A DNA stretch of 23,828 nucleotides from Pseudomonadota bacterium (GCA_022360105.1 JAKSDL010000635.1:1-23828), one strand, 5' to 3'; positions 7,597 through 15,364 are shown, numbered from the stretch's first letter. A program made the numbers and translations. Notes: generated by a model not told the origin, from the sequence alone.

Positions 7597-8013
7597 ATGA
7601 AAGAACCAGCAACAATATTAATCGTTGAGGATGATCTTTTAAATCTCGATTTCATTTCAGAAGGCTTGATGGACAAAGGATACGATCTTCTAAAAGCGGA
7701 AAACGGCATTGAAGCCTTAAGAATTCTGGAATCAACAGAGAAAGAGATAAAAGCGATCATTATCGATTGGATGATGCCTGAAATGAGTGGACTAGAGCTT
7801 ATGGGGCTGCTAAAGGAAGACGATGCCTTCAAGCACATTCCGGTTATCATCCAAACAGCTAAATCCCAACCCGAAGATATTATCCAGGGAATGGATTCAG
7901 GGGCTTACCAGTTTCTGGTCAAGCCTTTTGAAGATGAGGTATTACACTCAATGGTACGATCGGCAGTAGCTGAATATGACAGATTTAAAGCTGCCATGCA
8001 GAAAGCTAATTAG
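7597..8013 (+). CDS. Single-domain response regulator (REC only)
   Basis: This 138-residue protein consists only of a receiver. The acidic triad begins IVEDD, the phosphoacceptor Asp is in IIIDWMMPEMSG (residue 57 from this start), Thr87 lies in IIQTAKS, and the Lys is in LVKPFEDE. I take the ATG at 7597 (MKEPATIL), because the in-frame ATG at 7585 has AGG directly against it with no room for a ribosome site. CheY-like proteins of this kind act through partners or in phosphorelays. There is no output domain and no kinase nearby. A near-perfect palindrome CTGATC-CT-GATCAG lies upstream at 7454-7467. Confidence 0.88.
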   Translation: MKEPATILIVEDDLLNLDFISEGLMDKGYDLLKAENGIEALRILESTEKEIKAIIIDWMMPEMSGLELMGLLKEDDAFKHIPVIIQTAKSQPEDIIQGMDSGAYQFLVKPFEDEVLHSMVRSAVAEYDRFKAAMQKAN

Positions 8014-8091
8014 AACGTTGAAGAGTCAGTTCAAACGCTTTAGAAGAAACTGCGCTGGCGCATGCCATAAAACCTTAATCCAAACGGCACT

Positions 8092-8499
8092 ATGAAGTTC
8101 CTGATTATTGATGACAATAACGAAACCTTGCTGCTGTTAAAAAAAATCCTGGATGATCATGGTGAATGTGTTACGGCAGACAACGGTCCTGCAGCGATAA
8201 AAGCGTTTGAAGCTGCGCATGAAAGCAATGCCCCTTTTCATCTGATTTTTCTGGATATCCTGATGCCGGGGATGGACGGGCATGAGGTACTCAAAGCTCT
8301 CAGAAAACTTGAAGAAAGCAAGTATCAGGAAGATTTAAAAGCTAAAATCGCGATGTTGACAGCACTTGGCAGTCCCAAAAACCGGTTCGCCAGCTATGAA
8401 GAAGGGTGTGAATATTATCTGGTCAAGCCTATAGTCAAGGCTGAAATCATCGAAACCGTTAACAAAACCAAAGAGTGGTTTGATGTGTTCTCTGAATAA
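8092..8499 (+). CDS. Single-domain response regulator (REC only)
   Basis: This is a 135-residue stand-alone receiver with Asp7-Asp8 (LIIDDNNE), phosphoacceptor Asp55 (IFLDILMPGMDG), Thr90 and Lys112 (YLVKPI). The insertion SKYQEDLKAKIAML before the Thr strand is typical of CheY-like modules that work in relays. It lies 78 bases after the previous REC-only gene and 75 before the sugar kinase, all codirectional. It is probably a phosphate shuttle or a binding switch; its partner is not in the window. No clear Shine-Dalgarno precedes the ATG. Confidence 0.88.
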   Translation: MKFLIIDDNNETLLLLKKILDDHGECVTADNGPAAIKAFEAAHESNAPFHLIFLDILMPGMDGHEVLKALRKLEESKYQEDLKAKIAMLTALGSPKNRFASYEEGCEYYLVKPIVKAEIIETVNKTKEWFDVFSE

Positions 8500-8574
8500 C
8501 CACTTTTAAGTTCCTGCCGAATCGCTACCTCCAGGTTCTGCAACTGAACCTTCTCAATCTGTTAATCTAAACAA

Positions 8575-9696
8575 ATGAAATCAATTAATTACCTGAAAAA
8601 GGTGGCATTCTCTTTTGCTATTGAGGGACAGGTGCAATCTATTTGCGAACTCGGCCAGGGAAACGTCAATGACACTTATTTGGTCATTACAGATGCTTCT
8701 CAGAAAAACAAATATGTTCTGCAACGAATAAATCAAAGCGTTTTCAAACATCCGCATCTAATTGCAGAAAATATAGACACTGTTTCCAGGCATATAAAAC
8801 AAAAGCTTGAGAAAGAGCCCACCAGGCCAGACTGGAAGATCATCAGCTTGATAAATTGTTTGAACGGAGACACGCTGTATAAAGAGTCGGAAGAATCTAT
8901 CTGGCGAATGACATCTTTTGCCGAAAACACCAAAATCTTTCAAAAGGTTGATTCCGCGGCTTTAGCTAGAGAAACAGGCAAAGCTCTCGGAAGATTTCAT
9001 TTTCTGCTCTTTGATTTAAACACTAGTCGACTAAACGACACTCTACCCGGATATCATCACACACCGCTCTATTTAGAAAAATATGATCGGGTTGTTTCCG
9101 GTTTCAGTGGATCAATCACTCATTCTGACATTGAATATTGCAGAAAGTTTGTAGAATCACGAAGAAGTCTGGCAGACACAATCGATAAACAAAGGCTGGA
9201 AGGAAAAATAGCTACCTCAGTTATTCATGGAGATCCTAAGATAGACAATATTTTGTTTAACGAAGTAACCAATGAAGCAATTGGAATGATCGATCTGGAT
9301 ACAGTCAAACCCGGCCTGCTTCACTATGATATCGGTGATTGCCTGCGCTCGGTTTGCAATCCTGCCGGAGAAGAGACCCGGAATTTGGATCGGGTACTTT
9401 TTAATCTTGATTTTGCAAAAGAATGGCTTGCAGGATATCTCGACTCAGCAAACGAAATTCTAACTCTTGAAGACAAATCCCTGTTTTACGAAGCCGTTTG
9501 GGTAATAAGTTTTGAACTTGGATTACGGTTTTTTACCGATTATTTGGAAGGCAATGTCTATTTCAAAACCAGGTCCAAAGACCAGAATATAAAAAGAGCC
9601 CAAGTTCAATTTAAACTTGCAGAGGATATTGAGGCCAAGGAGAGACAAATAAGAAACTTGATAACAGATGTCGAGAAAAAAACGGGATCAGGATAA
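8575..9696 (+). CDS. NahK-like N-acetylhexosamine 1-kinase (APH-fold phosphotransferase)
   Basis: This is a 373-residue aminoglycoside-phosphotransferase-fold kinase. The N-lobe has GQGNVNDTYLV (28-37) and KYVLQRINQSVFKHPHLIAENI, characteristic of N-acetylhexosamine 1-kinase (NahK/LnpB) relatives. The C-lobe has the catalytic HGDPKIDN (218-225) and the metal site IDLDTV (239-244), followed by YDIGDCLRS. Such kinases phosphorylate GlcNAc/GalNAc at C1, feeding UDP-sugar synthesis or salvage; the exact sugar cannot be read here. It follows the response regulators, and with the nearby EPS locus and cell-wall recycling genes a role in amino-sugar supply is reasonable. Confidence 0.82.
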   Translation: MKSINYLKKVAFSFAIEGQVQSICELGQGNVNDTYLVITDASQKNKYVLQRINQSVFKHPHLIAENIDTVSRHIKQKLEKEPTRPDWKIISLINCLNGDTLYKESEESIWRMTSFAENTKIFQKVDSAALARETGKALGRFHFLLFDLNTSRLNDTLPGYHHTPLYLEKYDRVVSGFSGSITHSDIEYCRKFVESRRSLADTIDKQRLEGKIATSVIHGDPKIDNILFNEVTNEAIGMIDLDTVKPGLLHYDIGDCLRSVCNPAGEETRNLDRVLFNLDFAKEWLAGYLDSANEILTLEDKSLFYEAVWVISFELGLRFFTDYLEGNVYFKTRSKDQNIKRAQVQFKLAEDIEAKERQIRNLITDVEKKTGSG

Positions 9697-9727
9697 GTTC
9701 AACCCCGCTTTGTTGTTGGCAGTCCGA

Positions 9728-9961
9728 CTAGTTGCTCACTTTGTCAACAATATCGCCCACCATGTTTTTTCCTTTTTGAATAGTATTACCGATGGCATCA
9801 GACCCTCGCTCAAATATATTCTTTGGCTTCTCACCTATCAAAGCAAGGACAGGTTCAGGTAAATTACCTCTGGCCCAATTGTTAACCGGCGGTACAAATT
9901 TAATAGCTAGTATCACAATAGCTAGAACAATAATAAGCCGAAAAATGCCTTTCTTCTTCAT
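9728..9961 (-). CDS. Small single-pass membrane protein, function unknown
   Basis: This is a 77-residue protein. The basic start MKKKG is followed by one hydrophobic segment at about residues 6-24 (FRLIIVLAIVILAIKFVP), then a polar tail with EKPKNIFERGSDAIGNT and an amphipathic end (GKNMVGDIVDKVSN). The translation signal is excellent: AGGAGGAGG lies 6 bases before the ATG. The tail is probably periplasmic or membrane-associated. I do not recognise a family. It is convergent with the sugar kinase (31 bases between stops) and lies downstream of dapB on the same strand. Confidence 0.75.
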   Translation of the reverse strand: MKKKGIFRLIIVLAIVILAIKFVPPVNNWARGNLPEPVLALIGEKPKNIFERGSDAIGNTIQKGKNMVGDIVDKVSN

Positions 9962-10102
9962 GACACCCTCCTCCTTAAGTTATCTGCAAGTTGTTGGTTC
10001 TAAATTGGCTGGTCGATCAATAGAAATTAAAACACCCTCCATTTGACGGACCATATTATCTGACACCATTGAATTCCGCAAGTTGTGATCGTTAAGGACC
10101 AG

Positions 10103-10849
10103 TTACCCCAGCAGCTGCTTCATCATGTCAGATTCGGTGAACAATCCTTTTTTCCCATTAATCCATTCTGATGCCAAAACAGCGCCTGTTGCAAAACCAA
10201 GCCTGTTTCTTGCCGTGTGTTTCAGTTCGATAGTATCAAATTCAGAATCGAATAATACGGAGTGAGTTCCAGGAATATGGCCGCCTCTCATCGAAGCAAA
10301 GTGTAGCTCCTGAGGATCGATTTTCCTGTCCAGCTTTTCTTCAACTACTTTTGATTTGCGCTCCAGATTTTTTATAAGAATATTTGCCATGGTGGTAGCC
10401 GTTCCTGAAGGGGAATCCATTTTTTTATTGTGATGAGCCTCAAATGCCATAACATCATAAACATCAAACTGGTTCATGACTTGCGCAGCCTGTTCAATCA
10501 ATTTAAAAAATATATTTACCCCAATCGAGAAATTCGATGAATAGACTAGCCCTACTTCCTGTTTTTCAACCATTTGCCTGACGATGTCCATCTGCCCTGT
10601 CCATCCGGTGGTTCCAATGACTGCATTTTTCTTGTATTTACAAGCATTTTCGATATTGCCCATGGCTGCATCAGGTTGTGTAAAGCAAATGCAAACATCT
10701 ACATTTGCCATGGCGCTATCGCTAAATTCCTTGTGGGTTGCTTTTGGGTGAAAAGGGTCGATTATGGAAGCAATTTCCAGATTTCTGTTAATCGCACATT
10801 GTTCGATTAGCTGACCCATCTGCCCGTATCCGACAATAGATAATTTCAT
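10103..10849 (-). CDS. dapB: 4-hydroxy-tetrahydrodipicolinate reductase
   Basis: This 248-residue enzyme of the lysine/meso-diaminopimelate pathway reduces HTPA with NAD(P)H in the cytoplasm. The nucleotide-binding motif GYGQMG is at 7-12. The catalytic segment EAHHNKKMDSPSGTA (137-151) contains the His139-His140 pair, Lys143 and the substrate-binding SGT. GTTGW is at 79-83. The length is slightly below the enterobacterial enzyme. dapA is not adjacent. The gene is divergent from the Smr-domain gene across about 100 bases. Its product, via meso-DAP, feeds the peptidoglycan that the nearby mpl and transglycosylase act on. Confidence 0.95.
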   Translation of the reverse strand: MKLSIVGYGQMGQLIEQCAINRNLEIASIIDPFHPKATHKEFSDSAMANVDVCICFTQPDAAMGNIENACKYKKNAVIGTTGWTGQMDIVRQMVEKQEVGLVYSSNFSIGVNIFFKLIEQAAQVMNQFDVYDVMAFEAHHNKKMDSPSGTATTMANILIKNLERKSKVVEEKLDRKIDPQELHFASMRGGHIPGTHSVLFDSEFDTIELKHTARNRLGFATGAVLASEWINGKKGLFTESDMMKQLLG

Positions 10850-10948
10850 TTTTGTTTAATCCTTAAATGTTGAGGAAGCTTTCCGCTGAAATAGACTTGG
10901 CGGAGCGTTGGCTGTTTTGCATCAATTTTGATAGAAATGTAATAGAAT

Positions 10949-11554
10949 ATGAGTATTTACCGGTCTAAGAGTGCAGTTATAGCGGATTTTTTAAAATTAA
11001 TGAAGACAAAGAAGGAAAAAGAATCTTCCGCAAAATTTGCGAACCAATCAGCTGATCAGGACTTTAAAAAGTTGATGAGGCAATTTGGTGTTGAAGAGAT
11101 AAAAAAGAAACAGGAGAAAAAACCAACGACTAATAAACAAGGGGAATCCGACCCCGTGCGTTTCAATGCAGATCAAGATTGGAATCCAAATGCAAGCCCT
11201 TCCAGCAAAGCAAAGTATGGAGACACCAAAAGACCCACCGCCGTTACAGCGACAAAAAGAAAGCTCAAAATCTCCCCGGGATTCATGCCCGATGCAGAAA
11301 TCGATTTGCATGGTTCAACAAAAGAAGAGGCTTTGCGGAAAACAGAGAATTTAGTAGCAAAATGCAGGAAAAACAAACATCAGACCGCTTTGATCATAAC
11401 AGGGAGAGGTTTGAATTCAGGACAGGAAAAAGGAATACTGAGGAAAGCGGTTTGGGAATGGTTAATTAATAATAGCAAGCACTTAAACGTTAAACACCGC
11501 TGGGCACCAGCTTTTTTGGGAGGTAAAGGGGCTATTATTGTATTTTTTAATTGA
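10949..11554 (+). CDS. Smr-domain protein
   Basis: This is a 201-residue protein. Residues 1-110 are charged and low-complexity, with KKEKESSAKF and KKKQEKKPTTNK. Residues about 112-200 are an Smr (MutS2 C-terminal-type) domain: EIDLHGSTKEEAL with DLHG at 119-122, LIITGRGLNSG with TGRG at 151-154, and the terminal GGKGAIIVFF. Smr domains are nicking endonuclease-like or RNA-cleaving modules; in stand-alone form (YdaL/SmrB type) they work in DNA repair or ribosome rescue. The DLHG and TGxG motifs are intact, so activity is plausible. It is divergent from dapB and precedes the AT-rich gap with DnaA-box-like sites. Confidence 0.88.
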   Translation: MSIYRSKSAVIADFLKLMKTKKEKESSAKFANQSADQDFKKLMRQFGVEEIKKKQEKKPTTNKQGESDPVRFNADQDWNPNASPSSKAKYGDTKRPTAVTATKRKLKISPGFMPDAEIDLHGSTKEEALRKTENLVAKCRKNKHQTALIITGRGLNSGQEKGILRKAVWEWLINNSKHLNVKHRWAPAFLGGKGAIIVFFN

Positions 11555-11906
11555 TTTAATAGCTTAGTTCTGCGTCAGCATTCTGAAGTCAAAACCTGTG
11601 GAAAACCTGTGGAAAACTCGGTTGAATACGCCTGATCTCACGTCAATTAAGGAATTAACTTAACTTATTAAGATCATTCGATTATCAACAAAATCACAAT
11701 AATTCAATCAATAATTTCAGTTGTTTAAGCTGGTTTTCTGCAATCTCGTAATGCTCTGCTTTCTTTCGTTTTTATTAAATTTGAAAAAAAACAACAGTTT
11801 TCAACAGGTTTTCTTGTTTTCGCAACAATTCGGTCAGGAAATCCGAATTTTTTATGGATATTTTAGTTCAACTTGATCGTCATTTTAAAATGGCGAAGAG
11901 GAAGTT
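11555..11906. other. AT-rich gap with four DnaA-box-like 9-mers (possible origin or DnaA-controlled region)
   Basis: This 352-base interval has no gene. It holds TGTGGAAAA twice (11597-11605, 11608-11616; reverse complement TTTTCCACA, matching TTWTNCACA) spaced exactly 11 bp apart, TTATCAACA (11682-11690) and TTTTCAACA (11798-11806), each one base off consensus. A very AT-rich stretch lies between 11643 and 11720, with GATC at 11634 and 11672. It sits between convergent smr and R3H genes. dnaA, dnaN, rnpA and gidA are not in the window. The cluster is suggestive but not proof of oriC. Confidence 0.35.
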
Positions 11907-12365
11907 TTACCACTCTTCATCGTACAGTTCAACTATTTTGTTCATCTTTATTTTGAAAACACCGGAAACCACTTTCTTTTTAGTGATATACGGAATATTC
12001 GCCGATTCATTATACAGTCCCACACTTCCGTCTTTTCCAAGATAAACTTCGATTTCCGGTTGTAAGGGATCAACCAGAAACTCCTGGTCCCCGTAATTCC
12101 ATACAATAGGTCTTTGATTTTTTAATTTATCCGGAATTTGACTATGCTTAGTTTTAGTCAAAACGACATGCCTGTCAGCGCCTTCTCCTTCGGAGTTGGT
12201 TTTTAACTTAAACTCCATTGCCAAATGATGTATCAGGCGCCGATAATAAGAATTCATCGGCTCCAGATGTATATCGTTTTCCTCGCTCTTCATGAAGCCT
12301 ATTAGCTGTTCTTCATATTCAGCCACAAAAACGTCATCTCGGTCTTTCAATTCACCACGTTGCAT
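11907..12365 (-). CDS. R3H-domain nucleic-acid-binding protein
   Basis: This is a 152-residue protein. Residues about 25-85 form an R3H domain: LEPMNSYYRRLIHHLAMEF with the Arg42-x3-His46 signature, then TNSEGEGADRHVVLTK, the same ending as in Jag/KhpB proteins. No KH or Jag-N domain precedes it. The C-terminal half (QEFLVDPLQPEIEVYLGKDG to VVSGVFKIKMNKIVEL) is beta-rich and not recognised. R3H domains bind single-stranded nucleic acid, so a small RNA-associated role is likely. It is convergent with the Smr gene. No Shine-Dalgarno is obvious at the ATG. Confidence 0.8.
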   Translation of the reverse strand: MQRGELKDRDDVFVAEYEEQLIGFMKSEENDIHLEPMNSYYRRLIHHLAMEFKLKTNSEGEGADRHVVLTKTKHSQIPDKLKNQRPIVWNYGDQEFLVDPLQPEIEVYLGKDGSVGLYNESANIPYITKKKVVSGVFKIKMNKIVELYDEEW

Positions 12366-12604
12366 AAACAGTATGTAAAGATCTTTGGTTTCAAATAATT
12401 ATAAAAGTCATAGCTATACACTTACCTTAGCCTGCAAATATTAAAACTACCAGAATTATTTGAACTCAACGGTCGAAGAGAGGAATTGTTCATAAACTTT
12501 CCGGTAGCATATTCTTGAGTATAGTACGAGAACACTTACAGTTGAATCAAAAGTTACTCACTTGCTCAAGCTCTATCAACACTGATCATGCAATAAGTGT
12601 GTTT

Positions 12605-14362
12605 TCAGACCTCTGCTCTCTTGGATGATATTGAACATTCGCGAACACCGACTGAACCCTCTTGAACTGTCTTCTCAGAGTTTTCTCCAGGCAGTACATT
12701 GTCTTTTACTCCAGCGGCCCTGTTTAAGGCACTAAACAGGGCTTTGAAAGAAGCAATACTTATGTTCGCGTCGATACCCACCCCAAAAAAAGCAGACCCG
12801 CTTGCTTCCAGCTCTATATATGCGATCGCCTGGGAAGCTGTTGTTTCATCCAAAGCGTGTTCCGAATAAGAAGTGAGTTTAAAATCAGTTGTCAATTGCC
12901 TTTTTATGGCAGTTCCCAGGGCATCAAGAGGTCCATTACCGACACCCTCAATCTTATGCATTGTGCCCCGAAGATTGATCCTGGCAATTACCCTGGTAGA
13001 ATCCCCTCGTGTGCGAATTTCACAGTCCAGAAATTCAAGGGGATTAAATCGATCAGTATACTCTTGATTAAAAAGTTCAAGCATTCTTTCCGGATTCACA
13101 TCAACACCTGTATTTTCAGCTTCTTGCTGAATGACTTTTCCGAATTCCACATGCATGGACTTGGGTAATCTGATTCCGAATTTGCTTTCCATGATATAAG
13201 CGACACCACCTTTACCGGACTGACTGTTGATACGGATGATTTTTTCATAATTTCTGCCCACATCTTGCGGATCTATGGGGAGATAGGGCACAGACCATAT
13301 GCGTGACTCACCGGATTCGGTATAATCCATACCTTTTTTAATTGCATCCTGATGAGATCCGGAAAAGGCAGTATAAACCAACTCACCAGCATAGGGATGC
13401 CTGGGATGAACTATCATTCCGGTGCATTTTTCATAAATTGATGCGATACGATTAATATCGGAAAAATCCAATTTTGGATCGATACCTTGCGAGAAGAGAT
13501 TCAAAGCAAGATTCATCAAATCAACATTTCCCGTTCTTTCACCACAGCCAAAAAGTGTCCCTTCAACCCTTTCCGCACCTGCCATCAGAGCCAGTTCTGT
13601 GGCTGCAACCCCGGTTCCGCGGTCGTTATGAGTATGTACACTGATTATTGCCTGCCCAGGTCTGGAAAAACTGCGACAGAACCATTCAATCATATCCGCG
13701 TAAATGTTTGGAGTAGACATTTCTACGGTTGCCGGCAGATTCAATATGACTTTATTTTCCGTGTAAGGTTGCCAGGCGTCCATCACGGCTTCACAAACCT
13801 CAAGCGAAAAATCCAACTCCGTACCTGTAAAGCTTTCCGGAGAGTATTGAAAAATAAAATCCGTTTCTTTGATAGAAGCTGCCATTTCACCTATCTGCAC
13901 AGCCCCATCCACAGCAAGTTTAATGATGTCTTTCTTGTCAGCTTTGAAGACAATGTTTCGCTGCAAAGAAGATGTCGAATTGTACAAATGATAAATGACT
14001 CTTTTCGCCCCCTGAATAGATTCGAAGGTCTTCTCTATCAATGCCGGTTTGGATTGAGTCAGCACCTGTATGGTTGCGTCTTCAGGAATTAATTCGCCTT
14101 CAATGAGATTTCTGATAAATTCAAATTCCGAATTGGATGCTGATGGAAACCCCACTTCAATTTCTTTTAATCCAATTGCCAGCAACAAATTGAAGAACAA
14201 TAGTTTGTCATCCGGATTCATGGGAATTTTAAGAGATTGATTGCCATCTCTCAGGTCTACACTACACCACGTTGGAGGTTGAGTAATGCTGGTTCCCGGC
14301 CATGTGCGATCGGGCAACTGAATCGGCGTATACGCCTTGTATTTATTCACCGGATTAATCAT
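12605..14362 (-). CDS. leuA: 2-isopropylmalate synthase
   Basis: This is a 585-residue, Pseudomonas-type enzyme that condenses acetyl-CoA with 2-ketoisovalerate, the first committed step of leucine synthesis. The catalytic domain starts with LPDRTWPGTSITQPPTWCSV and DLRDGNQSL, has the metal-binding HTHNDRGTG and GCGERTGNVDL, and HPRHPYAGELVYTAFSGSHQ. The C-terminal region (about 440-570) is the LeuA dimer/allosteric domain, with RGTMHKIEGVGNGPLDAL. An ATG lies at 14374, but GGAG stands 6 bases before the ATG at 14362, so I choose the latter. Upstream are a leucine leader peptide and terminator, so it is attenuated by leucine supply. No other leu gene is in the window. Confidence 0.96.
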   Translation of the reverse strand: MINPVNKYKAYTPIQLPDRTWPGTSITQPPTWCSVDLRDGNQSLKIPMNPDDKLLFFNLLLAIGLKEIEVGFPSASNSEFEFIRNLIEGELIPEDATIQVLTQSKPALIEKTFESIQGAKRVIYHLYNSTSSLQRNIVFKADKKDIIKLAVDGAVQIGEMAASIKETDFIFQYSPESFTGTELDFSLEVCEAVMDAWQPYTENKVILNLPATVEMSTPNIYADMIEWFCRSFSRPGQAIISVHTHNDRGTGVAATELALMAGAERVEGTLFGCGERTGNVDLMNLALNLFSQGIDPKLDFSDINRIASIYEKCTGMIVHPRHPYAGELVYTAFSGSHQDAIKKGMDYTESGESRIWSVPYLPIDPQDVGRNYEKIIRINSQSGKGGVAYIMESKFGIRLPKSMHVEFGKVIQQEAENTGVDVNPERMLELFNQEYTDRFNPLEFLDCEIRTRGDSTRVIARINLRGTMHKIEGVGNGPLDALGTAIKRQLTTDFKLTSYSEHALDETTASQAIAYIELEASGSAFFGVGIDANISIASFKALFSALNRAAGVKDNVLPGENSEKTVQEGSVGVRECSISSKRAEV

Positions 14363-14388
14363 TTTGTTCTCCATTTATCCGAAGATTG

Positions 14389-14431
14389 TTTTTGCCATTT
14401 TAAATTACGGTCGGATTCAAAATGGCAAAAA
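14389..14431 (-). repeat. 13-bp inverted repeat between the attenuator and leuA
   Basis: Perfect arms TTTTTGCCATTTT and AAAATGGCAAAAA surround 17 bases. In the leuA mRNA this forms a second hairpin whose 5' arm shares its T-run with the end of the attenuator terminator, and whose 3' arm ends about 15 bases before the leuA Shine-Dalgarno. It could stabilise read-through mRNA or block termination; its role is unknown. Confidence 0.6.
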
Positions 14432-14463
14432 AAAAGCCGTGAGCTCTTTGCCCACGGCTTTTT
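14427..14463 (-). terminator. Rho-independent attenuator of leuA
   Basis: On the minus strand AAGCCGTG (14460-14453) pairs with CACGGCTT (14441-14434), followed by a run of nine T. Flanking A residues extend the stem. It lies between the leucine leader peptide and leuA, so it is the attenuator terminator. On the plus strand only a short T-run follows. Confidence 0.85.
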
Positions 14464-14464
14464 C

Positions 14465-14551
14465 TTGTGGGCAGAAAGCCCACAATTGGTAAACAACACT
14501 GCGGTCTTCCTTCACCTGGTCAAGGGCAAGAGTAGAAGCAGCAGGTTGTTT
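14465..14551 (-). promoter_or_regulatory. Leucine attenuator: alternative pairing segments
   Basis: Mutually exclusive pairings can be read on the minus strand. Leader bases AAACAAC plus CTGC (14551-14541), covering Asn-Asn-Leu codons, can pair with GCAGTGTTGTTT (14502-14491, one bulge). TTGTGGGC (14485-14478) pairs with GCCCACAA (14472-14465). That GCCCAC can instead pair with GTGGGC (14455-14450) in the 5' arm of the terminator, giving an antiterminator. A ribosome stalled on the Leu codons would cover the first segment. No folding was computed; the order of events is inferred. Confidence 0.6.
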
Positions 14552-14568
14552 AAAGATACGGTCATCAT
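14512..14568 (-). CDS. leuL: leu operon leader peptide
   Basis: An 18-codon frame encodes MMTVSLNNLLLLLLPLTR and stops at TGA (14514-14512). Eight of 18 codons are leucine, six of them consecutive (CTG CTG CTT CTA CTC TTG), with TTA before and TTG after, so all six leucine codons occur. It stands just upstream of the leuA attenuator terminator, exactly as in classical leu leaders, and acts as a sensor of charged tRNA-Leu. There is a second in-frame ATG at 14565 and no strong ribosome site. A TTGACA at 14638-14633 could be the -35 of the promoter, but no -10 at normal spacing is visible. Confidence 0.9.
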   Translation of the reverse strand: MMTVSLNNLLLLLLPLTR

Positions 14569-14665
14569 TCGTATATTAAGATTTGTTGTTTTTCGTTTTA
14601 TTGATTTAATGGTTCACTATTTCGATTCAGGCTGTCAACCTCCCATTTCATTGAGCCCGAATAAG

Positions 14666-15235
14666 CTATACTTTAACAGCTGTTCCAGCGTTCGGGTTCA
14701 TGGATGCTGAGTAGGTAAACGGTTTCTCTGACTCATTGAGGAGCATACCCATAAATTCAGGGCTTTTTAGGAAATCAAACAAGGCCTCCCTTTCATCCAC
14801 GTCTTTGAAGAGATCAAACAGCGTCTTTTTAAGATCTTTAATATTCTCGATTCCGTTTTCCTTGAAAAACTGCGTGCTACGCAATCTGGTTTTTTGAAGA
14901 TCGGTTAAAGACAGGATTTTTTCTTCCAAAGAGGTCGTAATTTTGTCCAGGTCTTCATCTTCCAATTGGTCAAGGTTCAACTTATTTTCAAGCCGTGATA
15001 GGATTTTCAGATATTCGTTAATTTCCAGTTTGTCGTTATCTTTATTGCCTTCTGACTCATTGGTTGCTTTTTTGTTGGCAGATAAAGCAACATTTTGTTT
15101 GCTTTTGATATTATTTGCCTGTTTGGCAGCATTTTCCGAGGAAACTTCAGACTCTTTCCGTTTTTCGTTGCGTTGATTTCGAATTAGACTGTTTACTTTG
15201 TCCTGGCTGGACGAAGTGGTCTGAACGGTATTCAT
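14666..15235 (-). CDS. Hypothetical charged, partly helical protein
   Basis: This is 189 residues from the ATG at 15235, chosen because GGAG lies 6 bases upstream; an in-frame ATG at 15301 has no such site. Residues about 1-75 are polar and probably disordered (Ser, Asn, Lys, Glu-rich). Residues about 78-165 look like a helical, charged domain: EINEYLKILSRLENKLNL, LEDEDLDKITTSLEEKILSL, then FDLFKDVDEREALFDFLKS. The C-terminus is Ala/Asn-rich. There are no membrane segments or signal peptide. I do not recognise a family. It is divergent from trmFO and lies just upstream of the leu leader on the same strand, apparently as its own unit. Confidence 0.65.
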   Translation of the reverse strand: MNTVQTTSSSQDKVNSLIRNQRNEKRKESEVSSENAAKQANNIKSKQNVALSANKKATNESEGNKDNDKLEINEYLKILSRLENKLNLDQLEDEDLDKITTSLEEKILSLTDLQKTRLRSTQFFKENGIENIKDLKKTLFDLFKDVDEREALFDFLKSPEFMGMLLNESEKPFTYSASMNPNAGTAVKV

Positions 15236-15364
15236 GGGTAACTCCGGGCTATTGTTGGTTATGTCCAAGGTAAATGCGCGAACAGCATCTCTTTGGAACA
15301 TGGTTTTTCAGATAGGAAATCACTTTCCATGCCAAATGTTTGGACGGCTCTATTAGTAGCAGAA

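Noticed and set aside
13487..14092. 201-codon plus-strand frame opposite leuA
   Set aside because: It lies wholly antisense to well-conserved leuA codons; its sequence is rich in Cys, His and Arg as expected for a shadow frame.
14400..14640. T-box riboswitch for leuA
   Set aside because: No T-box TGGNACC sequence or Stem I features; the Leu-rich leader peptide explains the terminator directly.
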